Of a stretch of 64,000 bases of DNA, positions 31,296 to 42,858 are shown piece by piece. The translations under genes were made by a program, and so were the position numbers. Position 1 is the first letter of the stretch. Every line of letters begins with the position of its first letter. The notes under the pieces are model-generated. The model searched no databases and had not been told where the DNA came from. It saw only the letters and a list, made by a program, of their open reading frames with translations. The stretch is from Hoplostethus atlanticus (Eukaryota; Chordata; Actinopteri; Trachichthyiformes; Trachichthyidae): assembly GCA_034670405.1 (NCBI GenBank), contig JAXDDX010000298.1:186001-250000 (forward strand), in the 5' to 3' direction.

Positions 31296-34200
31296 ATGAA
31301 TCCTGATTTTCATCACCTTATTTTTATCTTCATCACAAGTGTTGAAGCCACTCTTCATCTGGAATATTGTCCGGCTCATTGCCAGTGTGAATGGGACACT
31401 CACAGCGTTACATGCTTCGGAGTTGAAGTCATGCCCATTTTTCATCCCAGCACAGAGGAGGTGTAGGTTGCCAAAACATTATCAACAATGATTTCATCTT
31501 GTGATTCACCAAGCTTTCAATCCCACCACAATATTTATTCCCATTTCAGGTGGCTTGTAGGGACCAGACTTTCTTCCATTCCTCAGGATGCTTTTGCCAA
31601 CTTGGTCAACATTTCCCACATGTAAGATTTTCCTCTTTCTTTCTTATTTATTTTCATTTTCATCAAAATAGCATAAATCGCCAGACATAAGATGCCCTTT
31701 TACAAATAAAACTAAACAACATTTATTCTTAAATAGTGTGCATAACAATGTTGTAACATTTTTTGTTCATTTTTTTAAGTGCAAGTAAACTATAAATATT
31801 TGATTAATCTGGAAAACAAAACATGACCATCAATCACAAAAAAATAGGAATATAAGGATTATAATTATTTAGAATATGGTAACTAAATGATTTATAGAAT
31901 AATGTAATATATTGATCAAAAAAATTAAACTGTTCTTAATTCCTGAAAAACATTTGAGATAGTTTTGCGATTTTCAAGTTGATGGTCAGTTTATTCAGTG
32001 GCTGTCAGTCATGCTGCCAATAATAAACCTCATATATTTGAATACAAATATATGCATGTATTTCTAATTCTTCAGAAATTACTCCCACTCAAACCACTCA
32101 AAATGAATAAACAGTACCAACATGCAAGAGTAGCAGCTTTATTCAATATTCACTGAAAATACAAAATGTGTAAATGCAAACGACAAATGTTGAATAGTGT
32201 TAGCTTGTATTTTGTTCATTTTCTTTCAGATACATCTCTGATGATGAGACTTTAAGACATCTTGAGAGGCATTCTTTCCACAACCTACCCTGGGCAACCC
32301 ACATGTAAGTACACTTTAAACCTTGCAGCTTTATTGTGATGTTTGCACACTAACACTGGAACTTTTACACAATAGCCAAAACCCTTAAACCAAATCTTTT
32401 CACTTGGATTGCAATTCTAAATCTCACTTTTTGCAAAACACCTCACACAATTCTGTACATTTGATACAGTCTTCAAAACTAAAATCTTGTGTTCACATGG
32501 AACGCACTGCCAATCAAAATGTTCACGTGAAATAACCAACTGGCCATAATGGCTACTCAAATCAGAGCAGAGGAACAAAGGTGAGCTCTCCTGTTTGGGA
32601 AATGAATGGATGGCAACATTTCAGAGAGTGGCAGAGGGAGAGGAAGGGTGCGAGGAGCAGGAAGAGGAGGAAGGATTCATATGTAACATAAATCTTCTCT
32701 CTCTAATGGCTGGTTGTGAGGCCATTTCTTGAGCCTCTTGAGGTGGAAAGTGAACATACAGTGCAGCAAACACCCTTATGAACCAAACTGCCTCCTATAA
32801 GCAATTTTTACTGCTGAATGTAACCAAAACAAAATACAATGCCATGCTGCATGTGACACAACCTGAAAAATCAGCACCTATGAATCCGAGAGAGCTTTTA
32901 TTATTATTTTGTGGAAGAGAAAGATGAGATCTATAAAAATGTATATCTTGTATTGAAATCTGAGTTTTGGCCATGCATTTATAACTGCAGAAACTATATG
33001 AAAAAAAGCCTATAAGTCACCATGCTACTGGAACCTAATGCCTTGAAACATTTTTTTTTCTGTGTGCGCCCAACAGAGAAGTAAGAAGTATGAAAACACT
33101 GTCACAAATTGACCCAGAGGCATTTAAGGATCTGCCTAGTTTAAAGTATCTGTAAGTAAAATCTCATTTATTTTTCTTGCAGTAGTATATCATGTTTTTC
33201 ATAGGAGAACTATTTAAACACTACATACACAGTGCTACGTAATAACTAGTATTTAACTGGTACCATTATTGCTAACTACAATTTGTTTCGATACAGTGGT
33301 ATTTTCAACACAGGTCTCACCTCCTTTCCTGGCCTGCAGTACATTCAGACCAACCAAGAGGAATTTATTTTGTATGTAGCATTTGAATATATTGTAACCT
33401 AATGGCACATCCCATTTATTAGCCAAAATATTTGAATTTTACTTTTTAACTGGTGAAATATTTCATGTCCATATTATTTCAACAGGGAGATGGTGGATAA
33501 TACCTTCATAGAAGTAATACCTGCTAATTCTTTCAGTGGTATATCTGAGAATGATCTAACCATGTAAGTAGCATTTGGTCTGTTTTCACTAATGGATGAA
33601 TTTTCTCTTGTTCAGCCCACTACTTCAGCTGAAAGTAAGGAAAGATTTTTTATCATAAAACTGTTACATACACATTGTCAGAACATCTTTATTATCTCTT
33701 ATGGGTACATTAAAGTGGCAATCAATGGCAATTTGACACATTTCATTTGAATTTGAAACAGGATGTTGGGGCGGGACATAGTGTGGGGAGGGATTATTCA
33801 AACCTAGAACCCAGACAGGTACTGTATGGAAATTGAGGTATTTCAGATTTATAATTGAATAACACTGTGTTTTTGTAGCATGTTGAATAGCAATGGCCTG
33901 AAAGAGATCCAGCGCTACGCCTTCAATGGGAGCAGACTGGAGGAAGTGTATGCCGTTCTTAAGTATTGTGTTGTTGACATAAGGTTAAAGTGGTAATCTG
34001 CGAGACGTCTCAGAGATCACCTGTCAATCAAACAGTACTGTGATGTCTTTTTTCCTTGGATTTCTGTTGATGAAGTTTGAGTTTCTGTAGGTGGCGCTCT
34101 TTTGTTTGTTTGTTCAGCCATGGTGGCTATCGCTGCTCATGCTAACTACCCAGTTCTTCTTCTATTTATTCCAAACAAAATGGAAACGGAAAACATATCA

Positions 34201-36478
34201 CTTCCTGTGCACCAGAGGATTGGTGAAAATATGGGAATATCGCAGATTATTACTTTAAAGTGCAATATAATTTCCAAAACTCTTTTGCCACCTTCCTCTG
34301 CCGCTCATCTGTTCTCTTTTTCTCAGGTATCTTCACAGGAATGTGGATTTGGAAAGAGTAGATGATTTAGCTTTTTCTGGTGTGATTCGTGGCCCAACTC
34401 TTTTGTGAGTGACTGAAAAGTAATGTTAGCTAGACAAAGTTCAAGACAGAAATTAGTGTTAATCCAGTCTATTTGTATTAAAGGAATATTATCATCATGA
34501 TTTTGTCATTAAATCAGAGAATATCCTAATTCTACTGCTACAAAACACAATGAGCACGGACTGTAAACCAAAACAAGAACCGGGAATAGTCCTAGCTTTG
34601 TTTCCAGCTGCATTCAGCTTTCCTCTCTATCTTCCCAGAGACCTTTCTGAGACCAGAGTGAGCTCTTTGCCGTCAATAGGTCTGGAGGCCATTGAGAAAC
34701 TCAGAGCGAAAAACACTTGGACCCTCAGGAAATTACCCCCCCTTAGAGTCTTTCTCCATTTACAGAGTGCTGAATTAACCTTCCCAAGCCATTGCTGTGG
34801 CCTCAAAATGTTGAATAGATGGAGAGGGTGAGTAAGAGAATAGAACGTTGTCTAAAATATTTTCTCACGCTATGCTTGTTTAGCTCTGCTTATTGTTCTT
34901 TACGTAACAAATTCCTCCATGCATTTGGTGCATCTATTGAGGTACTGTATCTTTCACACAAGTTTAGCCAGTTTAGAGTTACAGAATCTTATTTGAAATA
35001 ACATGGATTTGTTTAGTTCATTTTCAGAATTGTAATGATTTTAGTTCAAACATCAAATTTCATATGCGTCGTTCATGCCTAACACAAGAGTATAATATTT
35101 GTTATTCTTTGATGAATAAATCTTACCTTCTGTGCTCAAGACACACTGAGGCAGTTATTTGCAACCTGACCAAGGCTGGTTTGGGACAACAACTGCAGAA
35201 ATCTTCTGGAACTCTCCCAGAGTTACATAAGGGACATAAGATCTACGACCAGGATCAATATCTGAAAGACAACAATGCTCTCCAAACCACTGGCAACCCA
35301 TATCGCTATAATTACTACTATAACAATGACATTTGTCCTCCAGCGGAGTGCCAAAATGAGGGCTTGTTTTACATGGAGTTTCCTACGGAGCGTCCTGATG
35401 AAGATTTGGACAATGTACTGTGCAATGAACTTCACACAGACAATCATGGGCTTTCCTGCAGCCCCCTGCCTGATGCCTTCAACCCATGTGAGGATGTGAT
35501 GAGCCAAGGATTCCTGAGGGTGTCTGTCTGGGTGGTTAGCCTGTTAGCCATTCTGGCAAACGTCCTGGTGATGTTCATTCTGCTGACCAGCCACAACAAG
35601 CTGTCTGTCACCCGTTTCCTCATCTGTCACTTGGCATTTGCAGACTTCTGCATGGGGATGTACCTGCTGCTCATTGCATCTGTCGATCTCTACACACGCT
35701 CCCAGTATTACCACCATGCCATTGCGTGGCAGACAGGAGTCGGTTGCAGTCTAGCAGGGGCATTATCCATCTTTGCCAGCGAGCTGTCTGTTTACACATT
35801 AACTGCAATCACTCTTCAACGCTGGCACGCCATCTTTTTTGCAATGAGGCCAGAACGAAAACTGCGACTACGCCATGCAGTTGTGTTGATGCTGGTTGGC
35901 TGGCTGCTTTGTCTGATCTTGGCACTGTTGCCTGTGGTTGGTGTGAGCAGTTACCAGAGGGTGAGCATCTGCTTACCTATGGATACTGAGACAACTGCTG
36001 CTCGAATCTATGTGGTCTTTATCCTGATGCTCAACGTCTTGGCTTTCATAGTGGTGTGCTTGTGCTACTTCCACATCTACTGTATGGTGCACAATCCCCA
36101 ACACCAGTCGAGCAGGCGTGATGCCAGCATGGCAAAACGCATGGCTGTGCTCATTTTCACCAACTTCCTATGTCTGGCACCCATCTCCTTCTATGGCTTG
36201 TCTGCAACGCTCCACCAACCACTAATCACTGTTACAGACTCCAAGGTGTGACTCACTCTTGAGCTTGATTTCAGCACATTTTCATCATGTGTTGCTCTGA
36301 CAGGCTAAAATAAGGGCTGATCTGTTTGTCCCCACAGGTATTGCTGGTGCTGTTCTATCCTCTCAACTCCTGTACACACCCATTTTTCTATGCTATCCTC
36401 ACAAGGGCATTTCACTGGGATGTCCTGATGTTGCTGAGCCGAATGGGACTGTGCCAGCACCAAGCACAGCTCTACTGA
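31296..36478 (+). CDS. tshr: Thyrotropin-receptor-like glycoprotein hormone receptor, 11 coding exons
   Basis: Exons placed from GT-AG sites: 31296-31462, 31550-31621, 32230-32304, 33077-33151, 33297-33371, 33486-33563, 33879-33947, 34327-34404, 34639-34827, 35045-36245 and 36338-36478; together 739 codons plus stop, in frame throughout. Residues 1-18 form a hydrophobic signal peptide. Leucine-rich repeats follow, one per small exon, with TSHR-like wording ([34 protein letters not shown]). A long hinge leads to PDAFNPCED and seven membrane segments (about 450-712). In fish, TSHR couples thyrotropin to Gs/cAMP in thyroid follicles and also acts elsewhere. Odd: QRW instead of ERW (551-553), HPFFY instead of NPxxY (707-711), TNF in helix 6, and a very short tail. 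FSHR and LHCGR were considered; ectodomain words and the ston2 neighbour favour TSHR. Confidence 0.85.
35045..36245 (+). CDS. tshr: tshr-like exon 10: hinge and transmembrane helices 1-6
   Basis: The acceptor TAATGATTTTAG lies before 35045 and the first base completes a Gly codon from exon 9. The exon encodes the Cys-containing hinge, Tyr-rich segment (RYNYYYNND) that in TSHR is near the sulfotyrosine site, the PDAFNPCED motif, and helices 1-6. Visible receptor features are ANVLVMF (helix 1 Asn), [13 protein letters not shown] (helix 2 Asp), [11 protein letters not shown] (end of helix 3), [10 protein letters not shown] (extracellular loop 2) and [13 protein letters not shown] (helix 6). The donor AAG|GTGTGA interrupts the start of helix 7. 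Confidence 0.88.
36338..36478 (+). CDS. tshr: tshr-like exon 11: helix 7 and short tail
   Basis: The acceptor GTCCCCACAG precedes GTATTGCTGG. The exon continues helix 7 in frame ([11 protein letters not shown], then THPFFYAIL) and ends after CQHQAQLY with TGA at 36476-36478. Human receptors of this family have this region in one exon with the rest of the membrane domain and carry a tail of tens of residues. Here ~28 residues follow helix 7. If TGA arose from an Arg CGA codon, the frame would extend only 22 more codons. Confidence 0.85.
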   Translation, partial: VLLVLFYPLNSCTHPFFYAILTRAFHWDVLMLLSRMGLCQHQAQLY

Positions 36479-37779
36479 AGCCAACTTGTCAGTGTTATTC
36501 CCCACACATGCAGGAAGAAGTTGGCTTCCTCACAAGGTGGAACCTAAATCCCAAAACCATTATAGGTATAACGTCACAAGCTATAGGTCCCAAACCGCTT
36601 TTAAAATTGAATTTACAATTTGTATACTGTAGTATAACTCAACTCAGTAACTCAAAAGGGTTAATTGTCTGATCACTTAGAAATGTGCTTGGATTTTGCA
36701 ATCCATTGAAGCCAGCCATTTAAGTATGACGTCCTTGGAGCAACTCCGCCGAGACTGAATTGCCAGCTGACTTAAAGCTGCATTATGTAACTTCATGAGA
36801 GATAACCGAGGCGCTAGCTTTTTTTTTCTGTTTTGAAGCTGTGTGCGTTCGGCTCGGAGGTTTTGATTCGTCACTTCCTGTGCTCGGAGAAAACCTTCCC
36901 ACTAGTGTACCTACCCGACTCTAAAACTTCATTGGAGTGAATGGAGCGAATCTGGTGACAGTGCAAACCACTGAGCCACCAGGCCATGCTGGGACCTTTT
37001 TTCAGTTTTAGTTTATTGTATTCTGCCTCTGTACATTTCTAAGATGAAGTTTGATTGTTGATTTGATTGAAAACCTTATATGGGCCCAGATTTTGCATCC
37101 ACGTCAATCCCCATTCAGACCCAAAGTCCCTTGACCCACCACATAAAACTTGAAACACAATCTTGCTGTAGAGGGCTCTGTGTACATATCCAAGGAGCCA
37201 TGCAATATTCCTCACAGAGAAAATGGTATAGAGCTAACCAAAAAGACTAGGCTATTAAATCTATTAAAATGGGTGTAACGTGTGGGCCACCGGTGCAACT
37301 CAGTTGGCATAGCGCAAAACAAGTGCTTGTGCAATTAGTCCAGTGTGCGCAAGGTAGGATTGGATAAATTAACATAATTCATATTTCAGTGAGTAGGTCT
37401 AACATCGAATTTAATTCAATTATTTGTGTTATGAGCAGACTGTGTCCATTTTCTTTTTTGCAATTTTCATGTCTTATTCTTGGTGTGTACACAATAAACT
37501 TATGTATTGTACTTATGTTTAGCTTTGAAAAAATAAGTTTAATATCTGTATTGAAACTGTATACATCCATTACCATGGATGGCTAGGCTACTGAGGGGCA
37601 CTACAGACAAGATGGGGTTAAACAAGAGCACAAATGATAAAAGTACAACTGAAATTGGTGGAGCCGAAGGTGGCAGAAAAGTAAAGTGGGGGGATCCAAA
37701 TTCATTTACTCATTCTCATTATATTCACAAACTTGAGGTTCATCCATACATGAAAAGTAAGCTATTTTGGAAGTTAAAA

Positions 37780-38021
37780 TATACACTGTGGACAAAACAT
37801 TAAGGTGACCTGCTCTTTTCATGAAATAGGAGGTGAAAGCTGTGATTCCTTATTGATTTCACCTATTAAATCCATTTCAGTCATGAAGGAGAGATGGAGA
37901 TGGCGAGAAGATGGTTAAAGAGGGTTTTTAGTCCTCTTGACAATCATGGAGTCAGCTTGTACAGAATGGGGTACAACTCAACAGTAGGAAGGAGTTCCTA
38001 ATATTTTGTATACCGAGTATA
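37780..38021. mobile_element. Tc1/mariner-derived MITE
   Basis: The ends TATACACTGTGGACAAAACA and (reverse) TATACTCGGTATACAAAATA form imperfect inverted repeats beginning with TA, the Tc1 target. The interior (CATTAAGGTGACCTGCTCTT, GGAAGGAGTTCCTAATATTT) matches the ends of a family abundant in fish. At ~240 bp it has lost the transposase. Confidence 0.75.
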
Positions 38022-39944
38022 TTTCTGTTTATATATATGTTTCCAAACCATACCAATATAAAAGCTTCCTAGGACATTTAAAACTCATGTTTATCTTGTA
38101 ATACAAGCTCAGTCAATCGATATGAGAGAAAAAAAAAATTCTTCAATGAATCATACACTATGCCAGTAATGAATGTGCATTACTATAATTATTGATTTGA
38201 TTTGGGCAACAGGATCATACTGTGGACATCAAAAGTAGATTTAGTTTTGCATAGTGTCTTTGAGATGATGGAGCCATGGGCACTGACCATAGCTGAGGCA
38301 AGAGGCCTGCAGATCCCTGGATGCTCTTCTGTGGCTCTTTGTGTTCCTATAATCCAGGCCAAATGTACATGAACCATTCAGTTTTTCCACAGAAGCATCT
38401 AAACCTGGATAATTTGAGCCAACCCTTTATTCTCTCCACTATTACAAGCAAATGGGTTTTCCTCTATACCGGCTAAGCTGAACATGATAGGATTTAAAAG
38501 AAATCACCTATGCGTCTGTTTTGATGGCCAAGAAATACAATGGTGCTAAGGAAAACGTCACAAACTGTTCAGACCATCATGTAATGGCAAATTCAATGAT
38601 ATTGTGTAAAGAAATACAATAAAATGCAGTTGTGAGAGAACCAATGCCCTTTTACTAGCAATGACAATCAAACACAGAAACCCAAGAAACGGTTCCCCTT
38701 GACAGTGCAAGGACTTTTATTATTAAACTGGAAACGTTATTTAAAATTTAAGCCCTATCTGTCAGAAAACGTTCTAATACTCACAAGCAATCTAATTTGT
38801 TGGTGTTCATTCTTCGTTGATAGAGCTGTGCACTTCAGCGATGTAAAGAAACTGCAATACCCCCCCGACATGCTCTCTTAGAGCCACATTTCAAAAGCTG
38901 AACTGATAATACTCAATGATTTTACACATTGTACTTGGAGAGTTTTGGCAGAACAGCTGCTGTTGCCAATATTCACTGCTGTACCAAACTTTATCCATTG
39001 GGTCAACTTGTCTCGAACTGTGGATTGGTGGACTACCTGAGCCTGAGAAACGGGCATCAACATATTTTTCCAGAGGTCTTCAATTTCTTTTCACCATGGC
39101 ATGACATGGATGACACAGGATCAGTGGTCAGATCAGTGGTTTTCAATCATGAGTTCTGCAGGTATTTATTCCAACCAACCAAATACGGCAGCTGATTTCA
39201 TTGATGCCGTCTCTCTGGTTTAAAGAGTGCCCATCGGTGTAATCAGCAGCTGTAGTGTTTGGTTGGAATGAAAACCTGCTGACTCTTGGGCCTCCATGGA
39301 CTCCAATCAAACTACTCAAATAGCGAGCTCTAATTATCCCTTTAACTGGGTTGACTTAACTTGGCCGACTGATTTTTTTTTACATCTCAAGATGCATGTT
39401 TTTTTCCTCTCAGACTCTCATTATCAACTACATAGAAAACGCAGTGCAGAAATCTGCAGATACTTTTTCATGGCATTATCAGTTAAGATTTTAGGTAGGC
39501 AACAATAAATCAGACAATGTAAAATCTGGTTGTAGATGATGTTCAGAGCAGCATACATCTTTGTTCATCTCATTTACATAAAAGTTTAATTAGTACTATA
39601 CTTATAATTAGTAGTACACCTTAATGTAAATCACATGTAGAAGTTACACAACATGAAGTGAAAGCATGATTCCACTAAAAGGCATAACACTGCACATATT
39701 ACATTGCAGTTTGCAATTTAAGACAGAAGATCTTACATCTCAAGATTGTTATTGATTGCTATATTTCATTCAATGCTTCCCATTCATTTCAAAAGGCCCA
39801 CTGAAGTGTGCCTGGGGATTTGCAAAAAACTGTTTAAATTCACTATTATTTCAACATGGCGCACACTAGTTTGGATATGGTTGCCACTTCAATGCTCCAA
39901 ATTAGAGAGATTTTTTCCCCTTGCAAATGTATGTGTAAATTCTC

Positions 39945-39970
39945 ACACACACACACACACACACACACAC
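39945..39970. repeat. (CA)n microsatellite
   Basis: About 13 CA units, followed by TCTCTC. Confidence 0.9.
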
Positions 39971-42643
39971 TCTCTCTTTACAACTTAAACAGTGATTATA
40001 TTATTCAGACATTTTTTGATGTTGTCAAAAGTCTCTCACTTTGGATTATATTTACAGCTGTATCGCAGCCTGCCAAAATCAATTCTATTCTGGGAGTTCC
40101 CAGGCCAATACAGAAGCACTATTCACAACTATTAGGTAAAGGTCCCTGACCAAAAGCCTATCTATTGGTAGGTTTGCAAAACTTTGGTCTAGACATTATG
40201 TTGATCTACAGTATGCCACAATTCATGACCTTTTAACACAACTTTCAGAAACGTAATAATAATTACAAAAATATCAACACATAATGACACAATTTCTGTC
40301 TCATTCCAGGCATCACTTAAATTTCAATAAATTCTGTGATTCTAGATTAAAGGCACTTGGATCTTGCCTAAATCTTAAATTATTTAAATGTCTCTCTTGA
40401 AATACTCAAATAATGCAAAAAAATAATTGTCTACATAACCAAACCAAATATAGTGTGTAGCTCAACATTCTCTTGGGTGGGTTTGTTTCAATCCGTTGTG
40501 TGCCATCTCACCTCCATACCACAGGAAAAGATCAATCTAGTCATAGCATGTCCATTTTAATGCAATAAGTTAATTAACAGCTTGTCATTAAAAAGATTAT
40601 TCAGATAAGCAACCTAAAGCGAATAAACTTGAAACTTTTAGAGGTTTCCCCATGCTGTGATGTACAATCCCCCCTCAATGGTCATTTTTTATTTTATTTC
40701 AAAGTGCAAGAAGTGACATTCCCTACTTCGCCTCCCCTGGAGAGAAAAAAAAATTTGACGTCATCTACAGTAATTGTCCATTCAGTCAGTCCATCTCAGT
40801 AGTCAACAGTACTCACTGTTGTGCACATTCTCTAGGTTGATCAGCAGTCGCAATACCTTCTGCTATGCCATCTCTCTTTTGCTCTATGGGTACCTGAAAG
40901 GTAGGAAAAAGGGGTTGAAGAAGAATTGTTTATGCTTGTGGTTTTCAACCATGTGGCATCAAGGCCCATGAGTCTGGAGGTTTTTCATTTCAACCAGAAG
41001 CTACAGCAGCTGATTTCACTAAATATTCACCACCTCGCGGCTTGAAGGTGTGTTATGGCCAAGTTATACTGCTACACTTAGCTACGCATAGAGCGGTTTT
41101 ATGGGTAAGCGTAGCCCACAGATGCTCACAGACGGGTCAACGCGCACACCTCCCAAATCTCAACAATGTGTAGCTGCGGTCGTGTGAGTCAAACAAACGC
41201 TGATTGGTTGAGCAGGGTAGTATAGCCAAGACCCAAAATAAGACAATAGGAGAATTTTTGAAATCAGCTGCTGCAGTGTTTGGTTGAAGTAGCTAGCTAT
41301 CTTTGACCGGCAGGTTTTCCCTTGATTCAGAGTTTCAGAGGGGAATCAGAGCTTCCCTCTGGCTGAAGGTTTAGACCACCAACAGGCAAGTCCAACAGAG
41401 TGAGGAACTCTTATTTCCCATGCCATGAACTTGCTGAACTCTGGATGTACAGGATTTATTAGAAGATAGTCAGGAGGCCAGTTATTAATGCTATTTATTT
41501 TAATGCTGTTTTGTGTATTTATGATTTATTTAATCCTGCACCTGGCTGCAAAGAGAGCGTCCCCTCTGGGACAAGAACAATAAACTTCAGTCATAAGGGG
41601 GACACTAACCTTTAAACTCATAGACTTGGCTCTGATAATTCTCTTACAAATTCTGTTGAAGTAGTGATTTGCTTTGCCCACTAGGTGGCGTTCATACCTC
41701 ACAATTAAACTGGAACAAATCTACTCCATGTTACACTGCTTGTATGGAAATAGCTATTGAATATTGAATGCATATATGTAGAACAATGTGTAGTCCACGG
41801 TCTGTAGTATGACTTACACAGAAATGTATGTGTAGCGCTGTTGTGCCTTCGCCATGTGTGCCAGTGTGTACTCAATTGTTAACATGTCTCTGCACCAATG
41901 TCGTCAAGACTAATTCCTGTGCAGTTATTGTACTTTCTGTCATTGCGATTCTGAACACGACAGCATAAGTAACGCAGCTCTTCCTAGGAGAGACTGTATC
42001 ACCATTGGCCTAATTACATAAACACAGACAGTCAATTTAAAATGTCAAATGCCAGAATTATAAAATCTGCTCAAGCAGCGTTTTTGCTGAGATTTTCTTT
42101 TCTCCTAATGGCAGATTGTTGCGAGTGGATCTTCCAATGTTATTCCAGCAGGGATGGAACATTTGGAAAGTTTGCATTCAAACTAATTCTAAAGCAACAT
42201 AAGCTGGTGAGGTCAAAATCAATGACGTTCACACATTTCAAACAGCAGCATCCACACAAATTATATGAAGAAAATGTAGTCGTTCTAGTTGCTTTTGGTT
42301 TTCAATTAACTACAGAATGTTTTAAATTAAAAAGGTCGCCCTAGTGTTTTGTCCACTTAGTGTAACCTCTTGGTAGAAGAAAAGCTTTTTTTTTTTTTAA
42401 CTTTTCAGAGCATATCAAAAGACATTTATGTGGAGAATAGGCCCACTGCATGTCTGGTATATATCATGTTATTTGTACTATTCTGATGGTGAAATGTGTT
42501 AATAATGGTTGTTGGGTGACTGCGATGCCTAATGACATGCTTGGACAGTAAACATCTGAGACAGAAGATTACTGTGTGTGTGTGTGTTTCTTCTTTCTGT
42601 AAACCCATTCACTGATAGCTGGTTGTGGGTGTGTGTCGTCTGG

Positions 42644-42858
42644 CTACCAGCTAACCTGGTAAAAGTAGTGGGATTTGTAGCTGATCCACTTCTTGACGTC
42701 GGTCCTGTTGCCCACGGAGAGTGATCGTACGGTGGCCTTTGAGGCCGATGTCGCTGGCATATCAAACTCCACCTCTAGGTGGCATTGTAGGGACTCCGGC
42801 ACCTCCCTATCGGAACCCAGCTCCAGACGACAGTGGAAGGTGTGCGGATGACTTAGTG
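42644..42858 (-). CDS. ston2: ston2 last coding exon
   Basis: The acceptor CTTTATTCAG leads into CACTAAGTCATCC, completing a phase-1 codon. The exon encodes the end of the mu-homology domain (LELGSDREVPES, DMPATSASKATVRSLSVGN, KKWISYKSHYFYQ) and stops with TAG after VSW. A run of GCA/GTA-type triplets begins ~57 bp upstream of the acceptor. Confidence 0.88.

Larger units (their letters stand above)
36479..42643. other. Intergenic region between convergent tshr-like gene and ston2
   Basis: No gtf2a1-like exon or other gene is recognised in these 6.2 kb. Contents: a Tc1-derived element at 37780-38021; stretches at about 39130-39300 and 40940-41290 with words of a dispersed repeat (GGTTTTCAA... 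GGAATGAAAACCTGCTG); a (CA)n run at 39945-39970; AT-rich DNA otherwise. Confidence 0.6.

Noticed and set aside
31296-36478. Assignment as FSHR or LHCGR
   Set aside because: The hinge CNE...[12 protein letters not shown] first suggested FSHR, but the ectodomain phrases ([21 protein letters not shown]), the helix and loop wording and the neighbouring ston2 fit TSHR better.
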